From: Nemophila menziesii
Taxonomy: Eukaryota > Streptophyta > Magnoliopsida > Boraginales > Hydrophyllaceae
NCBI GenBank assembly: GCA_029959085.1
Contig: JARWIR010000023.1
Coordinates: forward strand, 6,523,860-6,587,859
Length of the DNA stretch: 64,000 nucleotides
Direction: 5' to 3'
Position numbers and translations under genes: made by a program. The notes under the pieces were generated by a model. That model saw nothing but the letters and a program-made list of their open reading frames with translations. It was not told where the DNA came from and searched no databases. Shown in pieces: positions 32,765 to 46,067 of this stretch; positions within the stretch are counted from its first letter, which is position 1, and each line of letters opens with the position of its first letter.

Positions 32765-34709
32765 TCAGTATAGAGTGGTCGTTATTTGGAACTAAACATA
32801 TGACCTCATAGTTTTTATTTCTTTATCCTTCTCCCTTGTCCCGGGAGGGTTATTACCCTAGACCTTTCATTCTTTTATACTTCTATCCTCATACTTGAGT
32901 GAAGAATACACATCATTCACTGTCCCTTTCTCCATAAGATTCTTGAACTATATGTATTGTGTAGGGAGTGATTTTACATGTTAATTGGACAAGCACACCA
33001 TAGTAGTTACTAATAAACTCCTTTTGTCTACTTGACTAGCACGTTATCTCTTACATTCTCATTTCTATTTAAATAACACAATGGTTAACATTACCTAACA
33101 GCGTTGTTGCTTCTAACTTTGTACTGTCAATAACACTTGATTGTCGATACCCTAAGCAAAGCTTTGCATCGGTGTCATCTGGGATACATTCAGAAAAAGG
33201 CACTCGAGTGGACGTTTTCATGATGATAAGATTAAGCAGTTCGAATCCTCTATTTTCTCCAGTACTATGTTGTAATTGTAATGTCTTAAAACTCGCCTCC
33301 TTTGCTAAGGTGAGTAATTCCCCAAGTTAATATATATATAGTAATCAACTTATATAACTAAAATTATGTAATTCTAGTCTCTTTTACCTTAGAAACATTA
33401 ATAACAATCAACTTTTGATTTTTGAATAGACAAGATTAAAATAATTTTCCTAAGTGGATATGGATATCAAGTTCTGTCTAATTAATGCTACAATGAATAT
33501 AATTTGTAGTTCTAACATGAAATTAAGTTAGATAATAAGTTTTAATTCTCTTACTATCGATACACGTTTCTTGTTTAGAGGACAAATTCTTTATATGAAT
33601 TTGTAGTTGAATTTGAAGAGTTTCTAGACACAAGTTTAGAGGAATTTTTTTTTTGCGATTAGATTAGCTCATTTTTTTCACTATTGGTAGTGTTTAAAAG
33701 TCGCCCCATTCTCGAGGAGGAGGCTAGAGTTTTGCGGTGTTTAAGTCTAAGTGATCAAAAACTTCCTTGTTATTTTAGTAACTTTGAAGTTTCTATAATA
33801 ATACACGTCCATTTATGTCTAAGGTCACAATCTTTGATTTCATTAATATTTTGTCCAATACATATTAGATGGCTTCGGGTAATATTTAAGTATAGGTATG
33901 ACAGGTAACGGGTCTATAGTGGAATAGCTAGGGCCTAAATTATAAATCCAAAAGATTACAAACAAGGGTTTCATAGTAACAATGACTCATCTGTTCGTGA
34001 GATGTTCTAGAGATTCATTAATTAAGTATAATTTATTGATGGTCGAGATAACTTATGGGTTCATTGACTATGACCTATAGTTGGTCGAATTGGTTAGCAA
34101 TGTAGTAGAGATGTGTATATACACTGCATGTAAGGCTTTGCAAAAAATAGTTTTTGGAAGAATGTTATTAACATTTAAACTGCATGTTAATAACCTTGTT
34201 AAAGAAAATTAAAAGATAGATAAAACCTGTAAGTAAATGAGAGTGCAGACATTGGCTGACTCCTATCTAGTTTAACTCCCTTCGTTAGGTTAGAATGAGG
34301 ACCCTCTAAATTTGAATTAAATCAATTTGAAGTTGTACCCCTTTGTTGTGACCTAGTCACCTCTGACTTTACTGGTGGTAGTCATTTTTCTGGACATTCT
34401 TCTTTGCTAAAGAGCTATATGTCCTTCAACTGTATAAAAGTACCTTTATCCATAAGAAATCCAATGTAGGAATAAATTATGGTTTCAACATTGCTTTATT
34501 AATCTGCACATACTTATCTAGTCAAGAAAAATGAATTTTTGTTCGAGACTAGTAACAAAACAATTTTAATACAATGAGAAAAATGTCTAAACAATAATTT
34601 CCAATGAAAGTGAAGTAATTTTGTAAAATAGTTTAGTTAAGACAAGAAAAAATGTTGGTTCACACAAAGATAAACTTAATAAAGAGTACGAAAAGATAAC
34701 AAAAGCATA
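32765..34709. other. Copy 2 of spacer 1441-3406
   Basis: Carries the minus-strand exon-like stretch at 33069-33304, with one substitution visible against copy 1. It lacks 33 bp near 33787 relative to copy 1. No confident gene. Confidence 0.5.
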
Positions 34710-36078
34710 TTAAATATCAAATCCATAAGGCAAGGACATTAAAAATTGATAGCCAAAGTTGGGGTCTTCGTCATCATGATCTCCGGCTGTAATATCACAA
34801 TTATCGTTTTGAAGAATTCCTTTCCCCTTATCATCCTTGTCGTTTGTAATAACATTTCCCTCTCCTCCTATCACTAATGCTCCTCTTTCATTTGGGTCAC
34901 TTATCTTCTCCAGCATCACACCTTTCCCCTTGTCATCCTTGTAGTTTATAATAACATTTCCCTCTCCTCCTATCACTAATCCTCTTTCATTCGGGTCACT
35001 TATCTTCTACAACATCACACCTTTCCCCTTTTCCTTTGAAATCCCAGCTGCTTTCTCTGAGGCTTCATCCCCTGATTTGTCAACTTTGCTGAAATCCAAG
35101 GGGATATTCTTGTTCCTCCATGAATTTGGATGCCAACAAGAAGAGGCTGCTTTACGTATGTTGTTACTGCTTTGCAGATCCTCGCGTGAAAATGTGTCAA
35201 GGGGTCTATCTGTGGCATCTCAAAAGAATAATAATGTAAATTTATAGAAACATTTTTGTGACAAGAATAAAAACTATATAGTGAGAGATAGCTGATTGGA
35301 GAAAAGTAAGGAAGCTAATGTTTTAAGCACTATCAAAATATACTATTCCTACTTTTTTTTATACATTATAAGTTAATGATTGCTTCAAATAGTAATTTAT
35401 ATTATAAATCTAAATTTTATATATTGATGAACAACTAGTTAAAATTATTATTATTATATATATATATATACTAGAAATGTAGAATTTTTCGAAGAAACTA
35501 TATAATCATAAAGTTTAATTTCCATCAAAAAAACATGTTAGAAATGGAAAGATAAAAAGAAAAAACAAATTAGTACCTATCAAAGTTCGACTTCTTTTTA
35601 AGTTTGCTTGCATTTCCACTGGTTCAGACAATTCCCTTGAGGGTTTGGCTCCAAGTCCCATGTAGTTACCCGCAAGTTTGAGATCCTGTGCATTAGTATT
35701 TCATTACTCTATACAAAATTAGTATTTATGTATCCTAAAAAGGCAAAACTTGTAGCTTAAAACTGAAACCAACCAAATACTTACGTGTTAGGTCTTTCAT
35801 TGCTTGGTGTTTTACTTATGGGTTCAAACTGCCGTAAGGCAGAATCGATTCTGCACCACTAGTAAAATTAAACAAAATATATTATTACTGATAAAAATCA
35901 AGACTTAAAAATATATATAACTAGTTTAATAATAAAAGAAAGGCGGGATTAATTCACCTATTGGCTGGTTGAAAAGGAGCTGGAAGATGAGCTTGGTCAA
36001 GTTGCCTCCGAGGCCACCGCAGTAAACTGTAGTGCCATTTTGTTGATTATATTTGCCTCCGAGGTCAAATATTTCCAA
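34710..36078 (-). pseudogene. Copy 2 of the decayed multi-exon gene
   Basis: Exon-like blocks at 36078-35956 (approximate lower edge), 35685-35577 and 35209-34710 correspond to those of 3407-4648. Here the start ATG of the first block is changed to TTG. The terminal exon has a second, tandem copy of a 102-bp unit (34819-34920 and 34921-35019). The upstream unit contains a TAG codon and a 3-bp deletion, so the long reading frame is cut. Confidence 0.35.
34819..35019 (-). repeat. 102-bp coding-length tandem repeat, two units
   Basis: Units of 102 bp (34819-34920) and 99 bp (34921-35019), each beginning CCTTTCCCCTTRTCATCCTT on the plus strand. Copy 1 has a single unit at the same place. Unit length is a multiple of three. 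Confidence 0.9.
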
Positions 36079-38029
36079 GAATCTAAGTCAACAATTAAAT
36101 ATCTTTCAATCTATATGTTATTTTGCTTAATATAGGGACCCATATATAGTGCAATTAATCTGAAGTATAGGGTATTTTGCAAACAATGCCAGTGTTTCCA
36201 TTGGTTCCCCTACCAAAAATCCCTGCCTCCTCCCCTCAACTCATGAAAAATATATACAACTCAAATGCATTTCAATAAATAGAATAGAAAAGAGGTCAGC
36301 TAATTAGCTTACAGTGAGATGAAACCGGAAAGCAAGAATTGTTTGTTCTGTGAAATTAACACTCAAAAAAGAAAAGAGTCCAAGTCCTCTATTAATGTGC
36401 GTGTGTATGTGTGTGTTTGGGGGGACTTTGAATGAAAAAGAGACAATAGCTTTTTGCGATTTACTGGTGTAGATGTAAAGTTCGATGACTTTTAATGTGG
36501 ATAAGCAGCAATTTAATGCAATTTAGGTGATATTTTGATAAATACTATATAATGACATTTTACAATAAGGTAGGGTTATATAGGTACAAAGTTCTTTTGT
36601 TATCATTTACAATGCAGCAACTAAACGTCAGGAACAAAACACAGGCAGAAATTGCAAACCCAACTAATTTTCATCATATAATTCTCTATTGCAGCTGATA
36701 TAACAAAGATAAGTGCAGAATCTCGTAGGGAGAACGGAGACGATGCTTTTACAGTAGAAGACAACATTGGTATGGAAAATAGAAATTGCGAGTGAAGGGT
36801 TTTATCGTCCATAATATTAACATGTCACTTTAGTAGAATCAAACATCAAAGGCCAAGTAATGTTTGTAGACATTAATTGATCAATTTACTTAAGTTTACT
36901 TATTTGGTTGTTTATTAAAGTCCAGGAACAAATCAATTTTTTGAGATAACTTATTTATAAATGGTTCTTTGATGATTCCACGTGCATAATGATGGATGTA
37001 CAATATGCTATAGAACAGGAGAAATGTTTCAGGTGTAGAATTTAATATAAGGAATTAAATAAAATCAATATGATATATCAAACATGTTCATGGAAGAAAA
37101 TTGAAAAATGACAAAAGTGTTAACCTGATCAGAAAAAGCAGGAGGAGGTGGGGTTAATATTTAATAGGGGGAGAAGGGGGTAGGGGGGAGGGATTATAAC
37201 TAGGAAAGTTCAAAATTAATTTAGAATACATTACTAATTGTAAATAAGATGCGAAACATATACAAAGATTGATATAACTAAAGTGTTTGGGGGAACTAAT
37301 TTATATATGTGAATCTGGACTTAAGCTAACTTTGATAAAAAAAAAAGTCTATATACCAATCGATCACCTACCTTTATTAGTTTTTTAAATAAATATTATT
37401 ATGATTTTTTTTAATTTTAGGTTATTAATTTTTCTAAAAGATTATTACACACACTATAGAGTTCCAAAGGCTAGGAAGGATTCACCTTTATCCCAAACCA
37501 TAACAATCTGTCTCTAATATACATACATGTATTCAATGATTTTTTAATATACAAAATATACAAATAAACTTTTTTTTTGATATGAAACTTACTACAATTT
37601 ATTGCAAAGTTATTGATTGATTTTTTCAAAGAAAAACTTATAAAGAAATATATTTCATTGTGTAAGAGTTTTTATGTTCTTATCATTCTATAAAGGTAGT
37701 TATTTAAATTTCATATATTATAGTAAAACAAAAAATATAGTACCTTACCAAAGTAATTGCACGGATAGGGATATTGAAATGTCATAACCAATGATCTAGA
37801 TCTTGATATAATAATAATTCCATATTAGATACATACAACTGGAAAAAAAAACAAAGAATTAAATACTTATATTTTATTTCTTATATACTGAAAATGATTC
37901 AATCTGAATAATTAAAAATTTATATGTAGAGTTTATTACAATTTTAATAAATATATGTACAAAAGTAAAGAAAATTGATGATAATACTCAAATATTTTTA
38001 TATTTATATTTTATTTACAAAAATAAATC

Positions 38030-38092
<63 letters not shown>

Positions 38093-39887
38093 CTCCTATG
38101 AAATTGAAACATAAAATACTATTTCGAAGATCTATAAACACAATGCAATGACTATTAGAATTTAACTTGTAAGAATCAATTGAGACAAAAATGGTATTGT
38201 ACAATTTTACATCTTTATAAATACATATATAAATTAGAGTCGGTAATTGTAATGAGGATTAAATATGAGAAGTAAATAAAATTGTACGCAAGTTCAATTT
38301 TAAAGTTTTATGTATATACATGAAAGACAACATTCAAATAACATATAATAATCATTTTCAAAATATTATTTTTTAGACATATTCAATTTGAAAAGGAATT
38401 CCAGATTAATTAACTAAACAAAATAAGTTTAAATCATACACAATAGAAAATATTTATATTAATGATTATATTTCATGTAAAATCAACAAGAAAAAGGTTA
38501 CTTTAGAATATGTTACCTCCTTACCATAATTTTTGCTTTTGAAATACAGAGGTTCCTTATTTCCCAAAAAAATTTAGATCTATATCAAATATTATAACCA
38601 AATTTACATTTGTTTATAAAAGATATATAAAATAGGGTAATGACGCATCGTTGCAAATAGGTAGGTAATTATAATGTGAGAGAGGGGATAGAGGAACAAA
38701 GGGTCAAAAAATAGAGAATGGAGTTGTATAATGGTGGCTAGGGTTTGCTTATCGCAAGAGCCTTATTATAAGTATTATATATATAACTAAATAGTTTTTT
38801 TTAATATAACTTGAGCCTTTGTGAATTCAAGTCATCGTGTATTATATCATTGATGGACCTGATATATTATCTTTGGAATATGATGGTTTTCTCTTGGGTT
38901 GTGATTATTGATTCGATGGGCTTTTTTAGTGTTAATTTTACAATAATATAAAGAATTCTTAAGCACATTGGTTTTATATATATTGACATACTAAGGTCCT
39001 TTTGGTTTTTTCTTTTCCCGAATTCCATTCTAATACCTTCTAGAACATTATTTTATTGATAACTAATAAAAAAAATTATAGCAACATTGCAATAATTTTT
39101 TGGTTTTATATTTTCATTTATATGACTCATGTACGTTTCTCAAGGGCGAATAGTTCATACCTCCCTAGAAAATATTCCGCACTACTGGAAACCTTTTGAA
39201 CAAAAGAAAATATGAAACCGCCCTAATATAAGATATAGTGTCTCAATTTCCTCAAAAACAATAATGACGTTAAAAAACTAAGAAAAATATGTGTTTTTCC
39301 GGTTATACCCCAACCCGTTATTAATTCACGTTATTACATCTTACCTTTACATGTTTTACTTCTCTCCCAAAATAAAAACCCGTTTGGAGTAAAAAAAAAT
39401 TAATTTTTTTTAAGCTTATTCTCCCAAATGTTTTTATTACATGGTGTTTTTATGTCCCTGAAATGGTAACTAGGAGATCTTTAATAGACTAGGAACGAGA
39501 GTTTTTAATTCTCGTGTAATAAAGTACGAGAGACGGCTTCCTGGGGTATGAAGCGAATTTTTGTGTATTGCGAGTATACATAGTCCTCGTGTAGCAAAAT
39601 CACTAGAGAAGACTTTTTGAATTTGAAGTGGTTGTAACAAGTTTGTGATCTCATCGTGGCTTCAAGGGACATGGATTATCATTAGTGGACTAAGTTTTAG
39701 GGAACCGAACCACGATAAATTATGTGTATTTTTTTTCTACACTTCTACTTTTCACGTATTTTGTGTTTGTTGAATTGCCTTAATCTTTTATTTTTTACAA
39801 AACCCTTTTGTCGTACCCAAAGTTGTGGTAAGTAAATCAGCACCTAAGAAATCTACTACCTACAAGTGTACGAATCATTGATAAATA
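36079..39887. other. Copy 2 of AT-rich spacer
   Basis: It contains the G-run cluster (37167-37192) and a plain (AT)n tract at about 38032-38089 where copy 1 has the hairpin block. Relative to copy 1 there is a short insertion near 36554-36590. No gene. Confidence 0.5.
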
Positions 39888-40146
39888 CTCCCTCCGTTCC
39901 AAAAAGGTTGTCATATTTACTTTTGCACACAAACTAAGAAATGTCATTTATTATCCATATGATTACCAAAATGCCCTCCATAAAGTGTCTCGATTTTTTA
40001 AATGTTTATTGAGAATATATATTATAATATTTAATTAGGGGTAAAAGTGGTATAAAGAAAAAAAAACGTCTTGATTTTCTAAAGTGACAACCTTTTTGGA
40101 ACAACTATTTTTAGTATAAGTGACAACCTTTTAGGAACGGATGGAG
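39888..40146. mobile_element. Stowaway-like MITE, copy 2
   Basis: Ends CTCCCTCCGTTCC and GGAACGGATGGAG, flanked by TA. The right end is closer to the consensus than in copy 1. 259 bp, non-coding. Confidence 0.85.
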
Positions 40147-41585
40147 TAATAATAAGGTAAGTATGGGGGTTACCGTTCTCCACAGGGACTATGATGTCAT
40201 TGTTCTTGTGTTTTCAGAAGTGTAGAGGGTTTAAGTTGCAACTAGAAAAATATAAAAAGATATTTGTTTTGTTTTTCAAGTAAAGGACTAAAGTGAAATA
40301 ATATTAAACTACGATTAACAATAAATTAACTAAATGCCTTGATTGATATCGTTACGAAGAATATAGATGAGAATGTAGCTTGAGAATTGCTAGTAATCCT
40401 CACTTTTTCTGAATGTACATATATATATTGATATAAGTACGAATTGGGATTTTAACATTATAGTCATAATTCTACAATCACTCTACATCCTTCTCAGGTA
40501 GATAGGGGATGTCGTACAATGCTAGGGACCTCTCCTGAGTAACCCTACAACGCTTGAAATAGATACTAACCCAAATGACTATCCGGTTAGTTAAGACATC
40601 CCAGTTTACTAAAGCAAATTGAATATTTATGTACTATTTTCCATAATCCGAACCCCCTCCTAAGCAAAAGTCACGAGTACTATAACCAACCTACTACTTT
40701 ATCAAGGTAAAGGCTGAACATCAAATGAAAATATATGACCAATGAAAAATATTCATTCCATTTCAATATAGATATCCCAAACACAGTTGAACATCAATAT
40801 TCAAAAGTTAGGGGTCATACATTATGCATTTCTCAAGCTAATTGAAGGTTTAGTTCATAATCAAAAACTGAAATACTATAAATAAAGTGTAATGATAATG
40901 AGTAGATCAAGAAAATATGAAGAATTACACTAATATTTGATGGAATGGAATGGTGTGGAATAATGAAAAACGGTGGAAATTCTTTTTTTTCTTCTTCCTC
41001 TTGCTCCAGCTATTCTAAGAATTTCCAAATTGTGTAACTCCTATTTTGATTTATGATATATTAATTTTAGAAGAGTTTTTTTGGGATTGAGGGACCCATT
41101 TAAGTTGTCCAAGTCAATCAAAAAATGTTCTAAGGGTATGATGTCTGATTCGAGCCACGATATCAGAATGTCAAAGAACTCTTTCATTTTTACTCCAAAT
41201 CATGAACTGTCACTTCTCACGCTCTCTTGACTTCAAGTGGTATCACAAAACCAAAGGGATCACTCAAAATCCTAGCCGATAGCGCGTGGGGAATCTCTTA
41301 ATTTGATTTCCAGATGTTGCCGATAAATGTTTCCGCTTTCCAATAGTGGCTTTACCGTCCTTTATCACTGTGACTTGAGGTCTTGTATCATCATCATCTC
41401 GACGGCCTTAATCACTATGACTTTGCAACATTTTATCATCATCTCGGGGACTTGTATCATCCAAGTACCTAATTGTACACTTAACACACAAATATTAGAG
41501 AATAATACCTCAAATAGGTCCTAAAACCCACCAAAATGATGTCTTGTGATACTATTATTTTATCACAAAAGACAAGACATCATTC
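40147..41585. other. Copy 2 of spacer 8781-10219
   Basis: No gene recognised; small indels relative to copy 1. Confidence 0.4.
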
Positions 41586-43054
41586 TAATACGTATATGGT
41601 GCAATCTCGTCCCTCCTTGATATGTTACCCGTAAATTTACACCTCTTACACGATTTCACTTACTCGTGGCAATCCCTATGGATAGAAGGCCAATAAAACC
41701 CAGTTTGTAGTACCTTCACTGTCGTTCTATCATATTTGAAGTGTCATTCATAAGGTTAGTCACGACAACTTGCAATTATCGCACAAATATCATTATCCGG
41801 TATACATCGTTAGATCATATGATCAGTACACACCTTGAAGAGGATGGGGTCCTCCCAAAAGAATTGATATACTTGGTGGAGAAACTTTTTCCTTTGTTGT
41901 GGATTGAATTCCATGGTAAATAATCTACTCGCTATAAAGTTCACTATATATGTGTACGAAGGTGTAATAGAATTATTTAGAACAAATAGTTGCTCATCAG
42001 GGAATACCTCATTGACCCAGTCTTATGCTAATTGGGGATCCTTTAAGGATAAATAAATGACTAGCTACTTGATTCTCGCTCCCTTTCTGGTTTCGAATCT
42101 CTAAATCTAATTCTTGTAACAAAAGTACCCACCTAACAAGACGCAGCTTTGTTTCTTTCTTCTCCATGAGATACTTGATCACCGAATGGTCCATGTATAC
42201 CACAATTTTCACTCCCACAATATAGGATTGAAACTTATCAAATGGATATACCACGACCAATAACTTCTTCTCTCAGAAAAACTGCCCTGCCTTGAATCTC
42301 TTGTTTTAGGAAACAATTGGAACATAGAGCACATTGGAAGGAAATTTTTACGAATAGAAGAGAGTGCATCAGCTCCAATATCGTCAGGGGGACCTGTAGT
42401 AGTTGCTTTCCCCAAGTTGGTTAAATTACAATTTAAAAACATGAACAACTGGGAAGAATGGGAAGACCTCATGGTATAGTTCAACTAATCACTCAAAAAA
42501 GTCTTACTCATATAATATAGTGTAGAATACCTTGTCCTTGCATTGACCCAATAATACAATCATAGCTAATCACCAGCGTCACACATTACCTCAGATGGAA
42601 GATTCCAATCTGGATGAGTCACAGTAGGAGTAGAGATGAAATCCTCCTTAATAGACAATAACACCTCCATGCATGCTTCTTCGAAGCGATATGCGATATT
42701 CTTCTTCAGTAAACTACACAACAACTAGCAATCTTAAAAAAGTCATTAATAAAACGACAATAGAACCCTTCATGACCAAAAAACTTCCAACACCCTTAAT
42801 GGAAATTGGAGGTGGTAAAGTTTTGATAACCTCGATCTTTGCACGATCAACCTTCATAATGTTTCTCAAAACCTTGTGTCCAAATAATTCCTTCTCAAAC
42901 CATAAAGAGTCATTTCTCCGAATTCAAAACAAGACCGGTCTCTTTACATCGTATTGGCACCTTCGAAATGTTGATGAGTTACTCATCAAAATATTCACCA
43001 AACAACGACAAATCTTCCATGAAAACTTCTAAGAATTTGTCTATCATATGTCCC
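41586..43054 (-). pseudogene. Dead Athila-type pol fragment, copy 2
   Basis: Same order and lesions as 10220-11690; the RNase H piece at 42260-42009 reads [15 protein letters not shown]. The LRR insertion is at about 42273-42475. One extra A near 42277 distinguishes it from copy 1. Confidence 0.8.
42273..42475 (+). pseudogene. LRR fragment, copy 2
   Basis: Corresponds to 10905-11113, with a few substitutions (for example FLGIEES read here as FLRIEES). Same position and orientation inside the pol fragment. Confidence 0.7.
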
Positions 43055-45006
43055 AAAATATCCACAATTGTTATGGCCGAATTTTTTGTCTTTCATAGTT
43101 GAACTCGACACATTGCAATCAAATATTACTTCATTCGAGATATAATTAAAGATAGAGAAATTCAACTTAAGTTTGTACATTAAAAGAACAACAAGCATAC
43201 ATTTTTACAAAGACATTACTAAGAGATAAATTTCAGCATTTAAGAGAACTCTTGAGAATTCAAAAATTTCATGTTAAGAGTGAGAATGTTGATTAATGTT
43301 CATAGGATACAACAAGTTCATATACATTACCTTCCAACTATCGCTGGAGAAGAGTAATAGATATCTTAAAATACAATGTATTAGACTCTTGTTAGGTGAT
43401 TCATGTATCTATCTTTAATATTAAGTTTGTGTATTAACAATTAATTTAAGGAGATTAAAATGATCATCTACTCCTATATATAGTGGAGTACTTTGTATCA
43501 TTTGGAATCATTTACAAAACAAGAAACAATAAATAGATAACAAAACTATTTTCTTATCTATCAATATATTATCTTATCATTTCTATATACAATACTTTTC
43601 AACACCCAACACAAGCCCGTAACAAGATGGCGTTTAAAAGAATAGTTCCTCTATCGAAAAACATTATTAGAGAAATCCAAACTTGTACTTTTCGATTTAT
43701 TTTTGCACTATACCTGTATTTGGTTGCGCTGGCAGATAGTAAGTTTTTGGTAGGTGTTCATTAGATTTGTATCGGATCTAGAAGAGTGACTACTTTGGTT
43801 TTCTAACGAGTAGTAATTTCTTGGTATGTCCCGTGTATTTTGTACATGTTAATATTTGTATTTAATATATTTATTTACTTGTCAAAAATAAAATAAAATT
43901 GGAAAAGTATCTTGTTTAAATGATTACTATTTTAATAAAGTTTAATGTTCTTTCTGCTGACCGTTTGATATTATGATTATATGGTATTTGTTAAGGACTT
44001 TAATGATTTATATTGTTGATTGATTCTGAAGATGTATAGATATATATTTTTATAATTTATCAAAATGTTAAACGAGGCAGAACACTATTTGTAGATATGA
44101 TGGTAGACACAATTGAGGTGTTAAGTGATATAAGCAATAATAAATAAAGAAGGCAAATAAGGCAAATACATTCGGTTGCCACAGTCTTTCAACTGTCATG
44201 CATACACATAAAGTATAATTCATCCAATAATACACAAAGTTTATAGAATAATATTAGTCTGAAACCTTTATATTGAAATCTTTCCACCATTTCCTAAATA
44301 AAATGCCACCTAACGCATCTCAACTGCTTCGCTAATTCTTTATCAATTTTACCTGAAAGGTAAAAAGAGAAGTCCATCTTAACTGCGGATATACATATAT
44401 AATTACACACTATATCAACATATTCTGAGTTTACTTACCTTGATAATCTGTAGGCTTCCTCATCATCAGAATCAACGATAACAATAGGTTCAGACGATGA
44501 TGGATTACCCTTAGCTGCTGCATGATAATTCCCAAGTTAAAACAATAAACTTGCAAATTTGTTTACATTACAAAGATGGAGCAAAAATGCAATATAATCT
44601 TTCAATATATTCTTCATTAAGATAAAAGTAGTAGTAACCGAGTAGTAAACTAACAAAGATGTACCCGTGCCTCTTAATTAAGTACAACTCCTTCACATTA
44701 GTTCCTTTACATACATAGAGAAATGTCTCCATGGTCAGATATCTTACGTTTCGTATTCAAAACATACAACAAGCGTAGGTAGAGAACCTAAAATTATCTA
44801 TTTTGTGGCGGTTAAACATATTTCAAGAAATTACGTGCATGTTTGAAAATGACTCAAATTTATTTATTATGTGGCGGTTAAACATATTTTAAGAAATTAC
44901 GTAAAAGTTTGAAAATGATTTTTCGCATTGAGTATAGAGTTTATATATTTTCTACTTACAATAATTATATTATCCATAATTTGTAAAGACCGGAATGGTT
45001 ACCTTG
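43055..45006. other. Copy 2 of spacer before CACTA-1
   Basis: Contains copies of the possible copia LTR (43390-43604), the small ORF (43627-43764), the acidic-motif exon-like stretch (44439-44517) and the 66-bp repeat pair (44805-44936). Confidence 0.5.
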
Positions 45007-46067
45007 CACTACTGCAGAACGGGCATTTACCCACGACAAGATTATCGATGACACATAGTTCGTCGATAATGATACAAATTTACCGACGACACATGGATAC
45101 CGATGAAACACGTCGTCGTTAAATTACCGACGACAAACATTCGTAGGTAATAAAGGAAACGTCGTCGCCATTTTTTTTTTTTTTTTGTTGCTTGAAACGT
45201 CGTCGCTAAGTATAGCGACAACTGTATTTCGTCGGTAAAAATGAAATATACCGACAGATGAATTTATTTACCGACGACACGTTACTCGTCAGTAAAAAAG
45301 AATCGTATTTATTGAGGACAGACTGTTTTTCATCACAAAAAATCCCAAAACCCCATTTTTTCCCATAATCCTCAATCAAATTCATTCAATTTTTTTTTTC
45401 AATTGTTTCTCCAATTTATCTTGCACTATTTCCAAGTTCATAATCAAGTTGGGTCAGACTCAATACACAATTTCATCCACAAATATTAGGTAATTTCTTG
45501 AAATTCTATTTTTTTTATCGTGTGTAATTCTTGAAATATTATGTAATTAGGTTAAGCAATTCATTACCAATGTGGGACTTGACCATCAATCTTCAATTTC
45601 TCCCACCAAAGAAATGTATTTTCTTTAAATTGCAAACTTTTTAATATTTTTTTTATATTGGATTATGATTTGTGTATTAGTTGCTATAAGATATGATTAT
45701 GTATATTTTTTGATTGTCTAGTTAATTATTAAGTGTAAATCATGCATATGTTCATTTATTTCTATTACGTTCTCATATATTTTTGTATTTGTGTAATTAA
45801 TTATATGAAATTGTTTATGTATTTATTGTGTTGTAATTTTATTTATTTATTGGTTTGTAATTATATCCAAGCTATTGGTTTGTAATTTGTATTATTATAT
45901 TTATTGTGATGTAATTGTTATTCATTTTATTAATTGGGTTGTTATAATTATTTATTTTATTTTCATATGAATGTAGTTGCCTAGTTATATAAAATTGTTG
46001 CTAAGAGATGGCTTCGTGTTGGATAAGAGTTGGATCAATACGACAGATTATCTCACGCCAGAATATG
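45007..46067 (+). mobile_element. CACTA-1 left part, copy 2, cut by Athila-b
   Basis: It begins CACTACTGCAGAACGGG after TTG and carries the subterminal array and leader. It retains the 34 bp with the transposase ATG (46008-46010) that copy 1 has lost, although a 1-base difference soon after the ATG already breaks the frame. It ends at the ATATG target site. Confidence 0.9.
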
